Source: Mycolicibacterium sp. P9-64 (GTDB lineage: Bacteria; Actinomycetota; Actinomycetes; Mycobacteriales; Mycobacteriaceae). From it: a DNA stretch of 64,000 nt. The number at the start of each line of letters is the position of its first letter. Position 1 is the first letter of the stretch. The stretch covers positions 245,308-309,307 of the forward strand of contig NZ_NPKO01000009.1 of the NCBI RefSeq assembly GCF_008329605.1, read 5' to 3'. Made by a program: the position numbers and the translations under genes. This document shows, in pieces, positions 43,629 through 51,550 of this stretch. The notes under the pieces are model-generated. The model was not told the origin of the DNA. It made no database searches and saw only the letters and a program-made list of their open reading frames with translations.

Positions 43629-45206
43629 TCACCTACCGTCGCGCTTGATGCCCGAGAGTCGATGGGCCCCTGCCTGATTGATCGCCTCGGTGGTCGTATC
43701 GGCCCCGATGACGCCGGTCTTTGCGGTCGCGTCCCCTTCCGGGGCAGGAGCGGCCGGAGCGGCTGGGGCTGGGGCTGGGGCGGCGGGCGCCGCTGCAGCC
43801 TTCTTGGGCGCGACGACTGCCGCAGGAGCCTCGACGGGCTGCTTCGACAGTTCGCGCTTGTGCCCGGGTTCGCACGTCACGACGGTTCCGATGGACTCGG
43901 CCCTGGCCGCCTCGAGCACCTGGATCGCCGAGCGCAGACCCTTCGTGGTGGTGTGGCCGATCCTGGCCAGCACGATCGCACCGTCGCCGAGCGAAGCGGC
44001 CACAGCGCCATCGGTGGCGTCGGTCAGTGGCGGGGTGTCGATGATGACGTAGTCGTATCCCGCACGGAGTGCCTCGATCGTGCGGGCTGCTCCGTCGTCA
44101 CCCCACAGCCGGCGGCGGGTCGACGCCGAAGGGCCGGCGGGCAGCAGCGCGAACGGCGCTCCACCCGCGGACTGGATGATCGCCACGGACACTTCGTGGT
44201 CACCCGCGAGGGCGGTACCCAAGCCACGCTGCGCAGCACGAGCGCGCTCGGCATCGGTCAGTCCAAGGCGGTCGGCCAGTACGGGGTTTTGGAAATCCCC
44301 CTCGACCAGCACGACGGAGCGGCCGGCCTCGGCGAAGGTGGCCGCGAGATCGACGGCCGTCGTGGTTCGTCCGTCGCCGCGGGACGGGCTGGTGACGGCG
44401 ATGACCTTCGGCCGCTCCCCCGTGCTGGTGCGTGCGAACTGGATGTTGGTGCGGAGTTCACGCAGTCGCTCGGCGGCGAGTCCACCGGCTGCTAGGTCGA
44501 TGACCGATTCGCCAGGCCTGCGCGGATCGTCGATCAAGGCACCAAGGGCATGCGTGCGGGTAACCGCTTCGACCGAGTCACGTGCGCGCACGCGGGAGTC
44601 GAGGAATCCGATCAACACCGCAAGCAGCACGCCGACGACGAGGCCGCCTGCGGCACCGAGGGCGACCCGGGTCAGCAAAGACAGTCCGCCGACTGCCATG
44701 GGGTAATTGGCGTCGTCGAGCAGGATGGCGCCGGCAGCGGGCGTGCCGCCTCGACGGGAGGTCTCGAGTTCGCTGACCAGTTGCACCAGCTGATCGGACA
44801 CGGCGTTGGCGTAGGTCTGAGCCTTCAGCGGATCGGGGTCACTCACCGAGATGTCGAGCAGAACGGTCTTCGGTACCGGCGTCGCCGTGATCTTCGACCG
44901 CAGCTCGTCGGCCGTGATCGGCATCTTGAGCTGGTCCACCGCACGTGCCGACACCTGCTCGCTGGTGGCGAGTCCCGCGTACGAGACCACCCTCTCCTGC
45001 GAGAACAGGTTGTTCTGGTAGGCGTCTCCGACGGAGGTACCGCTCTGCGTGGTGACGAAGAGCCGGGCCGTCGATTGGTATTGCGGAGTGGTCATGAAGA
45101 TGGTGGCATATCCGACGCCCGCTCCCACGAGTGTGGCGACTACGACGAGCCACCAGAACCGTCGAAATATCCGCAGGTAATCCCCGATCGCCAACGGGAT
45201 CTCCAT
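43629..45206 (-). CDS. Wzz co-polymerase fused to a degenerate BY-kinase-like domain
   Basis: A 525-residue protein. Residues 1-205 form a co-polymerase with membrane helices near 17-37 and 180-202. Residues 245-455 match the bacterial tyrosine-kinase/ParA-like fold: SPSRGDGRTTT (273-283), VLVEGDF (299-305) and VIIDTPPLTD (387-396). The Walker A lysine is replaced by R280, the DxD-like Walker A' reads EGD, and the Ala/Pro tail after 455 has no Tyr at all, so autophosphorylation as in Wzc/CpsD looks impaired. The ATG at 45206 heads an operon running through five lipases. It probably regulates polymer length or export without classical kinase activity. Confidence 0.87.
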   Translation of the reverse strand: MEIPLAIGDYLRIFRRFWWLVVVATLVGAGVGYATIFMTTPQYQSTARLFVTTQSGTSVGDAYQNNLFSQERVVSYAGLATSEQVSARAVDQLKMPITADELRSKITATPVPKTVLLDISVSDPDPLKAQTYANAVSDQLVQLVSELETSRRGGTPAAGAILLDDANYPMAVGGLSLLTRVALGAAGGLVVGVLLAVLIGFLDSRVRARDSVEAVTRTHALGALIDDPRRPGESVIDLAAGGLAAERLRELRTNIQFARTSTGERPKVIAVTSPSRGDGRTTTAVDLAATFAEAGRSVVLVEGDFQNPVLADRLGLTDAERARAAQRGLGTALAGDHEVSVAIIQSAGGAPFALLPAGPSASTRRRLWGDDGAARTIEALRAGYDYVIIDTPPLTDATDGAVAASLGDGAIVLARIGHTTTKGLRSAIQVLEAARAESIGTVVTCEPGHKRELSKQPVEAPAAVVAPKKAAAAPAAPAPAPAAPAAPAPEGDATAKTGVIGADTTTEAINQAGAHRLSGIKRDGR

Positions 45207-46007
45207 TCGCTCGTAGTTTGCCGCAACATACTCACCATAGCCGTCGAAGCACGGCAAAGCACATCGCCAGCTCAGCGCCTGCCGTTGCTTTCAGCGAACA
45301 CAACGCCGGGGGGAGATTCTGCGTGTTGGGCGCTGCGGTCGCAATGAGAACTGGTAGCTGGCACCGCCATTGTAGTCTCGCGGACGCTCCATGCATCGGT
45401 TGCCGCGCTGGGTGGCGTGACGTGGCCTCCTGCATTCGGCGGCACTGCTGCACTGCTCGGTGGTCAGCCCGCCGACGTGCGACATTCGTCATGGTGGACG
45501 CGGTTTGGCGACGCCACTGCCCTGCCTGCGATACGGCAAATACCCTTGCGCCGACTTCACCCCCACCGTTCGTTTGCTGGGTGTTTCGAGCTCGCTGCCG
45601 TGGTGCGTGGTCGCGAGCCAACCCTGATTTCGCCGACTCAAGCGGCGTTCCTCGTGTTCTCGGAATCGACTGGGGCGTGTTGCTCGTCTTCACTGGTCGC
45701 ACGCTTACCCGCGTTGCAAAATTCATCGACGAGACGATTGCGGCGGTCGTCGTTCGTCGTTTTGCTGTGGGGTTCCATCAAGGATTGAAGTAGTTCGCGA
45801 CAATTGTGACTACTTCGTGACGCGTGCGCGCGGCGACCGATTTCCACTCGTGCCGCGTGGGCTTGGCATCGGTGGCGTTCGTCGAGATCGCGACACACCT
45901 GGGAGCCCGCCGGGAAATTCCTGTGAAACGCGGCATACTCGGCTCAATTCGTTGGTGTCGTCAATTTTCGTCGAGGCGGGTTTCTGCCGGAGAGTTCGAG
46001 GTGACCC
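45207..46007. other. 801-base non-coding region between divergent exopolysaccharide genes
   Basis: This gap separates the Wzz/kinase-like operon from the LGFP glycosidase. Open frames within it are Arg-rich, lack ribosome sites and have the composition of non-coding high-GC DNA. It is visibly richer in A and T than its neighbours and holds the inverted repeat at 45787-45816. It is unusually long for this genome and should contain the main promoters of the locus. A small RNA cannot be excluded. Confidence 0.5.
45787..45816. promoter_or_regulatory. Inverted repeat GAAGTAGT-14-ACTACTTC
   Basis: Two perfect 8-base arms (45787-45794 and 45809-45816) flank a 14-base spacer that includes the palindrome ACAATTGT (45800-45807). 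It lies about 190 bases upstream of the glycosidase. It could be an operator or a weak hairpin. Confidence 0.45.
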
Positions 46008-47564
46008 GTGCGGGGAGCCAGACGGGTGCCGCGCCGCAGGGTCATCCAGAGACTGGTCGCAGGCATGACCGTCGGCGTGCTGACGACGGCCATCGTATTT
46101 GCGGCCATGGGATGGTTCCCCTTTTCCGCGCTTCGCCCCCGCGAGGTCCAGGTCGCGGAGACGGCACGCATCGCCGCACTTCCCACCACCATCGGCTTCC
46201 ACGACCCCGACTCGTACTTCATGAACGACGCGGACGTGAATCAGACGTTCGACAAGATGCTGGCGACTGGAGTCAAGAACGTTCGGCTGATGATGCCGTG
46301 GGCGGGCGCGGAGCCGGTCCAGAACCAGTTCGACTGGACCAACATCGACCGCACGGTGAACGCGGCCGCTGCCAGGAACATGGCCGTCGTCGGCATCATC
46401 AACGCGTCGCCCCAGTGGGCCGTCGCCCCCGGCGTGCCCGCGATCTCGGGCCGTCCGGCGTCACCCGCGCAGTACGCGGACTTCTGCGCGAAGGTGGCCG
46501 CCAGGTACAAGGGGAAGGTCTCGGCCTACGAGGTCTGGAACGAACCCAACGGAGCCCAGTTCTTCGCCCCGCAGCCCGACGCCCCCGGTTACACCGAGCT
46601 CCTCAAGGCGGCCTACCCCAAGATCAAGGCCGCCGACCCCAACACCACCGTGATCGGTGGCGTCGTCGGCTCGGTAACCGACTGGGGCACGTGGCTGGTC
46701 AACCCGGTCAGCTTCGTCCAACAGATGTACGACTCGGGCGCCAAGAACTTCATGGACGCCCTCTCGTTCCACCCCTACCACTACACGCTGAAGTTCTCCG
46801 ACGGGATGGCGGTCGCCAACTCGCCTCTCGACCAGACGGTGGCACTGCGACGGATCATGATCGCCAATGGCGATGCCAGCAAGAAGATCTGGGCGACTGA
46901 GTATGGCGAGCCGATGACGGCCACCGACGAGGCAGGGCAAGCGGCCTACATCGCGGACCTGCTCACCAAGTGGCAGGAGATGCCGTACACCGGGCCGATC
47001 ATGATTCACACCACCAGGGACAGGCAGACCGGTAGCACCGATCCCGAGAACGTATTCGGCGTGTACCGAACGGACTGGACGGCCAAACCCGCACAGGTGG
47101 TGATGAAGGATGCCATCGCCGCCGGTATACCGAAATCCCCTGAATTCCAACGCTTCAGCGCGATCACCGACCCGTCGTACGGCGAGGTGCTCACCCCGGT
47201 GTACCGCGCCACCCCGACCGTATGGGCGCAGGCACGCACCGTCAGCACCCTGTTCGAGACGCCGACCGGCATCATCGCGTCACCAACTGCGGTGGCGGAC
47301 AAGGCTCGTCAGTTCGGTGGCATCCCGAAGACGCCATTCCAAAACGGGTACCAGGACTTCGACCTACCGTCCGGCATGCGGATCTGGTGGTCACCCGCGA
47401 CCGGCGCCCACGCGGTCGGCGGCGGCTTCGTTCAGGCTTGGGTCCCGCAGCTCGGAATGGCATTGACCGACGAGGTGCGCGACGGCTGGTCGACGAAGGT
47501 GACGTTCGAACACGGCTACATCACCTGGATGCCGTGGGTCGGCTTTCAGGTCACTATGACGTGA
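46008..47564 (+). CDS. Glycoside hydrolase (GH39/GH5-like) with C-terminal LGFP-type repeats
   Basis: A 518-residue exported protein. An N-terminal signal/anchor (about 15-36) leads to a glycosidase barrel at 60-370 with acid/base E179 in YEVWNEPN and nucleophile E298 in WATEYGEP. The C-terminal 90 residues (PKTPFQNGYQDFDLPSG, IWWSPATGAHAV, QAWVPQLG) look like degenerate LGFP repeats, which bind the cell wall of mycolic-acid bacteria. It probably trims or releases the polymer of this locus at the cell surface. GTG start at 46008. Its end overlaps the convergent glycosyltransferase by 11 bases. It is a paralog of the enzyme at 22.7 kb, sharing YTELxKAAYPxIKA. Confidence 0.85.
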   Translation: MRGARRVPRRRVIQRLVAGMTVGVLTTAIVFAAMGWFPFSALRPREVQVAETARIAALPTTIGFHDPDSYFMNDADVNQTFDKMLATGVKNVRLMMPWAGAEPVQNQFDWTNIDRTVNAAAARNMAVVGIINASPQWAVAPGVPAISGRPASPAQYADFCAKVAARYKGKVSAYEVWNEPNGAQFFAPQPDAPGYTELLKAAYPKIKAADPNTTVIGGVVGSVTDWGTWLVNPVSFVQQMYDSGAKNFMDALSFHPYHYTLKFSDGMAVANSPLDQTVALRRIMIANGDASKKIWATEYGEPMTATDEAGQAAYIADLLTKWQEMPYTGPIMIHTTRDRQTGSTDPENVFGVYRTDWTAKPAQVVMKDAIAAGIPKSPEFQRFSAITDPSYGEVLTPVYRATPTVWAQARTVSTLFETPTGIIASPTAVADKARQFGGIPKTPFQNGYQDFDLPSGMRIWWSPATGAHAVGGGFVQAWVPQLGMALTDEVRDGWSTKVTFEHGYITWMPWVGFQVTMT

Positions 47565-48693
47565 GCGCGGACTGCACTAGCGCCTCAACGGATTTCTGAG
47601 GTCGCTTGTCTGCCCAGTGCTGCCGGTTCACCTCGTAGAGCCGGTTGCCTTCGGCGACTGCCGCGTCACGATCGAGCAGCATGCGCCGGCATTCTGCGAC
47701 GAAGTCGTCGTCATCGTCGAACGTCGACATGCCGAAGACGTCCGTCAGCGAACCGACGGCCGGACCGCTTCCCACGACCGGCAGTCCCTGGCTGGCCGCG
47801 TCGAGCAGCTTGACCCGCACGCCGCCGCCGGTCCTGATCGGAGCCATCAGGGCACGGCACGTCTTCAGGAACGCGGGCAGATCGTCGACGAAGCCGAGAT
47901 CGCGAGCTTGGGCCGGGTACACCGGGTCCGTCGAACCCGTCTTCTTCGCACCGACGACGACCAGTTCCGCCCCAGGGATGCCCTCGGCGATCCTTGGCCA
48001 CAACCGCAGCGCGATCAGGAAGGCCTCCTGGTTCGGCGGCCAGTCACGTCCGCCGAGGAAGACCATCCGGGGGCCGGTCTGCGAGATGTCGATCTGCTCG
48101 ATCGGGGGCAGCGTCACCTCCATGAACCTGGCGCCCGCCACCCCGTTGGCCCGGTACATCTCGGCCTCTTCGATCTCGTAGCAGCCGACGCCGTTGGCCA
48201 TCTTGGCCACCCGCAGTTCGTCACGCAACAGTCTTGGCGCCTCGACCTTGCCCAACACGCCACGCGTCGCCAACCACACCTGCGACTCGGTGTTGATGGT
48301 GTTGATGACGAAGCCCTTCTTGCCGAAGTGCTTACTGCGGATGAAGGATTCGGCCATGTAGTTGTGCTCGCAGAAGAACACGTCCTCGTCGCTGGCCTCG
48401 ATCTCCTCGAGCAGTTCGTCGGTGTCGAACCGGACGTGCACCAGGCTGCGACGCTGCAGAACCGCACCGGCCAGCAGCTGACCGCGGTTCACCGGGTGCT
48501 GCGCGATCCTGGTCAACTTCAGGCCGCCCTTGACGGTGTCGACGACCGAAGTGCCCGACGGTTCGTCCGACAGGCAGATGGCCCGGATGTCGAAGGACTC
48601 TGCGGCGAGTCGTAGAACCACCCGGGCCAGCTCGATGTCTCCACCGTGCTCGGTCACCGGATCCTTCGACACCAGGAATGCAACCCTTGTCAT
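47554..48693 (-). CDS. GT4-like glycosyltransferase
   Basis: A 379-residue GT-B enzyme without membrane helices. The N-terminal domain holds FFCEHNYMAESFI and the C-terminal donor domain has MVFLGGRDWPPN, VVVGAKKTG and APIRTGGGVRVKLLDAASQGLPVV, the position of the E-x7-E region where only part is conserved. GGAAGAG precedes the ATG at 48693. It is the last gene of a five-gene minus-strand operon (52.7 to 47.6 kb), 87 bases after its neighbour. It presumably adds one sugar of the repeat unit on the cytoplasmic face. Confidence 0.85.
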   Translation of the reverse strand: MTRVAFLVSKDPVTEHGGDIELARVVLRLAAESFDIRAICLSDEPSGTSVVDTVKGGLKLTRIAQHPVNRGQLLAGAVLQRRSLVHVRFDTDELLEEIEASDEDVFFCEHNYMAESFIRSKHFGKKGFVINTINTESQVWLATRGVLGKVEAPRLLRDELRVAKMANGVGCYEIEEAEMYRANGVAGARFMEVTLPPIEQIDISQTGPRMVFLGGRDWPPNQEAFLIALRLWPRIAEGIPGAELVVVGAKKTGSTDPVYPAQARDLGFVDDLPAFLKTCRALMAPIRTGGGVRVKLLDAASQGLPVVGSGPAVGSLTDVFGMSTFDDDDDFVAECRRMLLDRDAAVAEGNRLYEVNRQHWADKRPQKSVEALVQSALTS

Positions 48694-48780
48694 GCTCTTC
48701 CTTCGATTATCTTGGGGCAGATCGTGTTTGGGCGCCACTCAGCGGCGCTACTCGTGTACTGACTCGATGCGGCGACGGCC

Positions 48781-49905
48781 TCAGCGAACTCCGTGCTGGC
48801 GGTCGAGCATTCCCTTCCAGACCTCGACGAATGCCTCTGCGGTGCGCGGGGTGGAACGCTCCTCGCGGGTGCGATCGGCGTTCTTGCCCAGTTCGGTCAC
48901 CCGGCCGGTGTCGTTGACGAACGAGGCGATGGCGTCGGAGAACCCTGGCGGCAGCGCCTTTGGATCGCCGTCGCCCATGGGGACGACCACCGCTCCGGTC
49001 TCGGCATCCCATTCCGCCAGTGACCCGTAGCCGGTGGCGACGATGGGCGTCCGGTAGGACAGGGCGTGCGCGGCCACCGACGACGCGGGGAAGGTATCTG
49101 CGTACCAGTGCCGCTTGCCGTAGGGAATCACGATGGCCCTCACCGACTCGAAGAAGGCGTCTTCCTCGTCGCCGTCCACGCCGCCGAGGATCTCGATGCC
49201 GTCGGCCTTCGGCAGCGCTTCGGTACCCCGGCCCGCGATCCGGATCAGGATGTCGTCGGGAAGCTCTCGCCGGATCTGGGCGATCTGCTCGAAACCCTTG
49301 CCGCGGTAGACCAGTCCGAAGAAACCGACGGCCTTCGGCCGGTCCTCGGCGGGCTTGACGGTCTTCTTCTCCGACACCCGGTAGGGGACGTAATGCGTGC
49401 GCGTGTCCGGGTACACCTCGTCGATGGAGGCCTGGCCGGTCTTGCTCAGCGCGAAGATGTCGCGTCGGCCGTTGACCCTGCCCTCGATCCATCGCGAGAG
49501 GGGCCGCGTCGGGTAGTGCAGGCCGTGCATGAGCAGTTTGTGCTTGGCCACGAATCTCGTTCTGGCGGTGAACCACAACGCCTGGGGCGGATCGTGGATC
49601 GTCAACGACACGGGGATGCCCTTGAGGCCTGCGATCGACCAGAACGGCGAGAGCATGCCGCACGCGATCTCCGAGTGCACCAGCACCTTGCCTGCGGGCC
49701 AGCTCGCGATCAGATACCTGATCCGTTCACGAACGGCGCGCACGTCGGCCCAGGTCTCGTCGCCGGGGCCAGACACCCGGACTCCTGCGACGTCGCCGAA
49801 GTGCGGCCGGAACGCCTCGACGAGATCCTCGGTGTAGTCGCCGACCGCGGTCACGTGGTTGCGCGGTCCGATGTAGATGAGGCGGTAGCCCTTGAGATCC
49901 GTCAT
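48781..49905 (-). CDS. Glycosyltransferase, GT-B type
   Basis: A 374-residue GT-B protein. GPRNHVTAVGDYTEDL near the N-terminus resembles the acceptor-domain glycine loop of GT4 enzymes, and FFGLVYRGKGFEQIAQI starts the donor domain, with FESVRAIVIPYGKRHWYADTFPASSVAAHAL near the usual nucleotide-sugar site. The start ATG overlaps the acetyltransferase stop by 1 base (TGATG). Specificity is unknown. Confidence 0.83.
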   Translation of the reverse strand: MTDLKGYRLIYIGPRNHVTAVGDYTEDLVEAFRPHFGDVAGVRVSGPGDETWADVRAVRERIRYLIASWPAGKVLVHSEIACGMLSPFWSIAGLKGIPVSLTIHDPPQALWFTARTRFVAKHKLLMHGLHYPTRPLSRWIEGRVNGRRDIFALSKTGQASIDEVYPDTRTHYVPYRVSEKKTVKPAEDRPKAVGFFGLVYRGKGFEQIAQIRRELPDDILIRIAGRGTEALPKADGIEILGGVDGDEEDAFFESVRAIVIPYGKRHWYADTFPASSVAAHALSYRTPIVATGYGSLAEWDAETGAVVVPMGDGDPKALPPGFSDAIASFVNDTGRVTELGKNADRTREERSTPRTAEAFVEVWKGMLDRQHGVR

Positions 49906-50585
49906 CACATGAAGAGGGGGCGGTAGTGGGAGCTGTAGCCGAGCGCGTCGGGGTTCCGCTTGGTCAGAACCTTCGCGGGCATACCGCCGACGACCTCGAG
50001 CTCGCCGACGTCCTTGGTGACCAACGACGCCGCGGCGACGACAGCTCCGCGGTGGATGTGTGACGGCAGAATCGTTGCGCGGCTTGCAATCCAGACGTAG
50101 TCCTCGACGACCGTCGGGATCGGGCATGGCAGGAAGTCCGGATGGTTGATGTCGTGCCCACCGCCGAGGATGTGGGTGTCACTCGCGATGGTGACGTTGT
50201 TGCCGATCGCGATGCCTGCCCTCGAATCCAGGAAGCAGCGGAAGCCGATCGTGGTGTTCTCCCCGATGGTGAGGAACTCCGGGTCGTAGACGGTCGTGCC
50301 GAGCATGATCGTCGACCCCTTGCCGATGGTCGCACCGCCGAACCACCGCAGGAAGTTCTGCCGAATGAAGTGCGACGGGATGTGCGTCACGAACATGTTG
50401 AACAGGATCGTCGCGAGGCGGTTGCGCGCCTTGCGCGTCACCGGCATGGTCTGCATCTTGTACCACAGGACACGACCGTCGGGCCCGACCTCCCACGTGG
50501 GATCCGGTGGAAGTTTCAGCCCGGGCGCTGCTGCCAACTTCCTCGCCCGGTCCTCCGGGTCTGCGACAAAGAGTTCTGGAATCAC
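49905..50585 (-). CDS. Hexapeptide-repeat acyltransferase (WbbJ/maltose acetyltransferase type)
   Basis: A 226-residue left-handed beta-helix enzyme. After an N-terminal domain of about 90 residues, hexapeptide repeats run from GGATIGKGSTIMLG to VVAAASLVTKDV, with the active-site His probably in LGGGHDINHPDF; the VVGGMPAKVL end is classic. It probably O-acetylates a sugar of the repeat unit with acetyl-CoA, giving a substrate for the esterases in the neighbouring operon. It starts with GTG 50585 overlapping the dehydratase stop as GTGA. Confidence 0.87.
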   Translation of the reverse strand: MIPELFVADPEDRARKLAAAPGLKLPPDPTWEVGPDGRVLWYKMQTMPVTRKARNRLATILFNMFVTHIPSHFIRQNFLRWFGGATIGKGSTIMLGTTVYDPEFLTIGENTTIGFRCFLDSRAGIAIGNNVTIASDTHILGGGHDINHPDFLPCPIPTVVEDYVWIASRATILPSHIHRGAVVAAASLVTKDVGELEVVGGMPAKVLTKRNPDALGYSSHYRPLFM

Positions 50586-51550
50586 GTATTTCGCTCCCGT
50601 TGTAAATCCGATTCGACCATTGCTACGACTATCTCTTGGAATGACTTCGCGGGTTTCCAGCCAAGTGACTCCCACGCCTTGGTCGCGTCGCCGACCATGG
50701 CGGCGCGCTCGGCCGGCCGAATGAAGGCTTCGTCGGTGCTCACCAATTCCTGCCAATCGCTGATACCCGCGACGGCGAATGCGGCTGCGGCGAAATCCGC
50801 GATCGAATGTGCGACGCCGGTGGCAACCACGAAGTCGTCGCCCTTGCCGTGCACTGCCATCCGGTACATGGCGTCGACGTAATCGGGTGCCCAGCCCCAG
50901 TCCCTGCGGACGTTCAGATCACCGAGGACGAGGCGCTCCTGCCTGCCGGCCGCGATGTCCGCGACCGCCGCAGTGATCTTGCGCGTCACGTAGCGGGTTG
51001 GGCGGCGCGGCGATTCGTGGTTGTAGAGGACCGCGTTCGACGCTTCGAGGCCACGGGCCCGGTAGACCTGGCACAGGTTGTGGCCCAACGCCTTCGACGC
51101 ACCATACGGGGAGATCGGGCGGATCGGCGTGGTCTCGGTCTGCGGCGATCCCGGCGAGCCCGCGAAGATCTCGCAGCTCGACGCGTTCACGACGACGATC
51201 GACTTGCCGGTGCGATCCTGCGTGCGCAGACAGGCGTCCAGCACCGCCGCCGTCGATAGCGCGTTCACCTCGGTGGCGTGGACGGGGTCCTCCCAGGAGG
51301 CCGCCACCGACGACATGCCTGCGAGATGGAAGACGAAGTCGGGCTCGACGGCGTCGACGACGGCCGCCACGGACTCGGCGTCCGTCAGGCGCGCCTGGTG
51401 GATGGTGACCTCGGGTCGCACGTCACACGGCGTCGCACCGATACGCACGACGCCGTGCACGTCGACGGCTTCGGCGAGGAGTTGCTCGGCGAGGTAATGG
51501 CCGTCCTGCCCAGTGATTCCCGTGACGACGGCGGTGACGCCTGCGGTCAT
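50582..51550 (-). CDS. gmd: GDP-mannose 4,6-dehydratase family protein
   Basis: A 322-residue extended SDR. The NADP loop is VTGITGQDG near residue 9, the catalytic region reads ASSCEIFAGS, then SPYGASKALGHN (Tyr/Lys), and NHESPRRPTRYVTRKIT is the GDP-mannose dehydratase signature. It would convert GDP-D-mannose to GDP-4-keto-6-deoxymannose. GDP-mannose can come from manA-manB-manC in the same window. No dedicated GDP-fucose synthase or RMD reductase follows, so the final 6-deoxyhexose is not settled. It overlaps the upstream glycosyltransferase as ATGA. Confidence 0.85.
   Translation of the reverse strand: MTAGVTAVVTGITGQDGHYLAEQLLAEAVDVHGVVRIGATPCDVRPEVTIHQARLTDAESVAAVVDAVEPDFVFHLAGMSSVAASWEDPVHATEVNALSTAAVLDACLRTQDRTGKSIVVVNASSCEIFAGSPGSPQTETTPIRPISPYGASKALGHNLCQVYRARGLEASNAVLYNHESPRRPTRYVTRKITAAVADIAAGRQERLVLGDLNVRRDWGWAPDYVDAMYRMAVHGKGDDFVVATGVAHSIADFAAAAFAVAGISDWQELVSTDEAFIRPAERAAMVGDATKAWESLGWKPAKSFQEIVVAMVESDLQRERNT

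Noticed and set aside
43741..43800. Tandem repeat in GGGGCT units
   Set aside because: It encodes the Ala/Pro-rich tail of the Wzz/kinase-like protein; irregular units and preserved reading frame fit low-complexity protein sequence rather than a VNTR.
45232..45726. Frame of 164 codons in the gap beside the Wzz/kinase-like gene
   Set aside because: Arg/Gln-rich, no ribosome site, no recognisable domain; composition fits non-coding DNA. Treated as part of the intergenic region.
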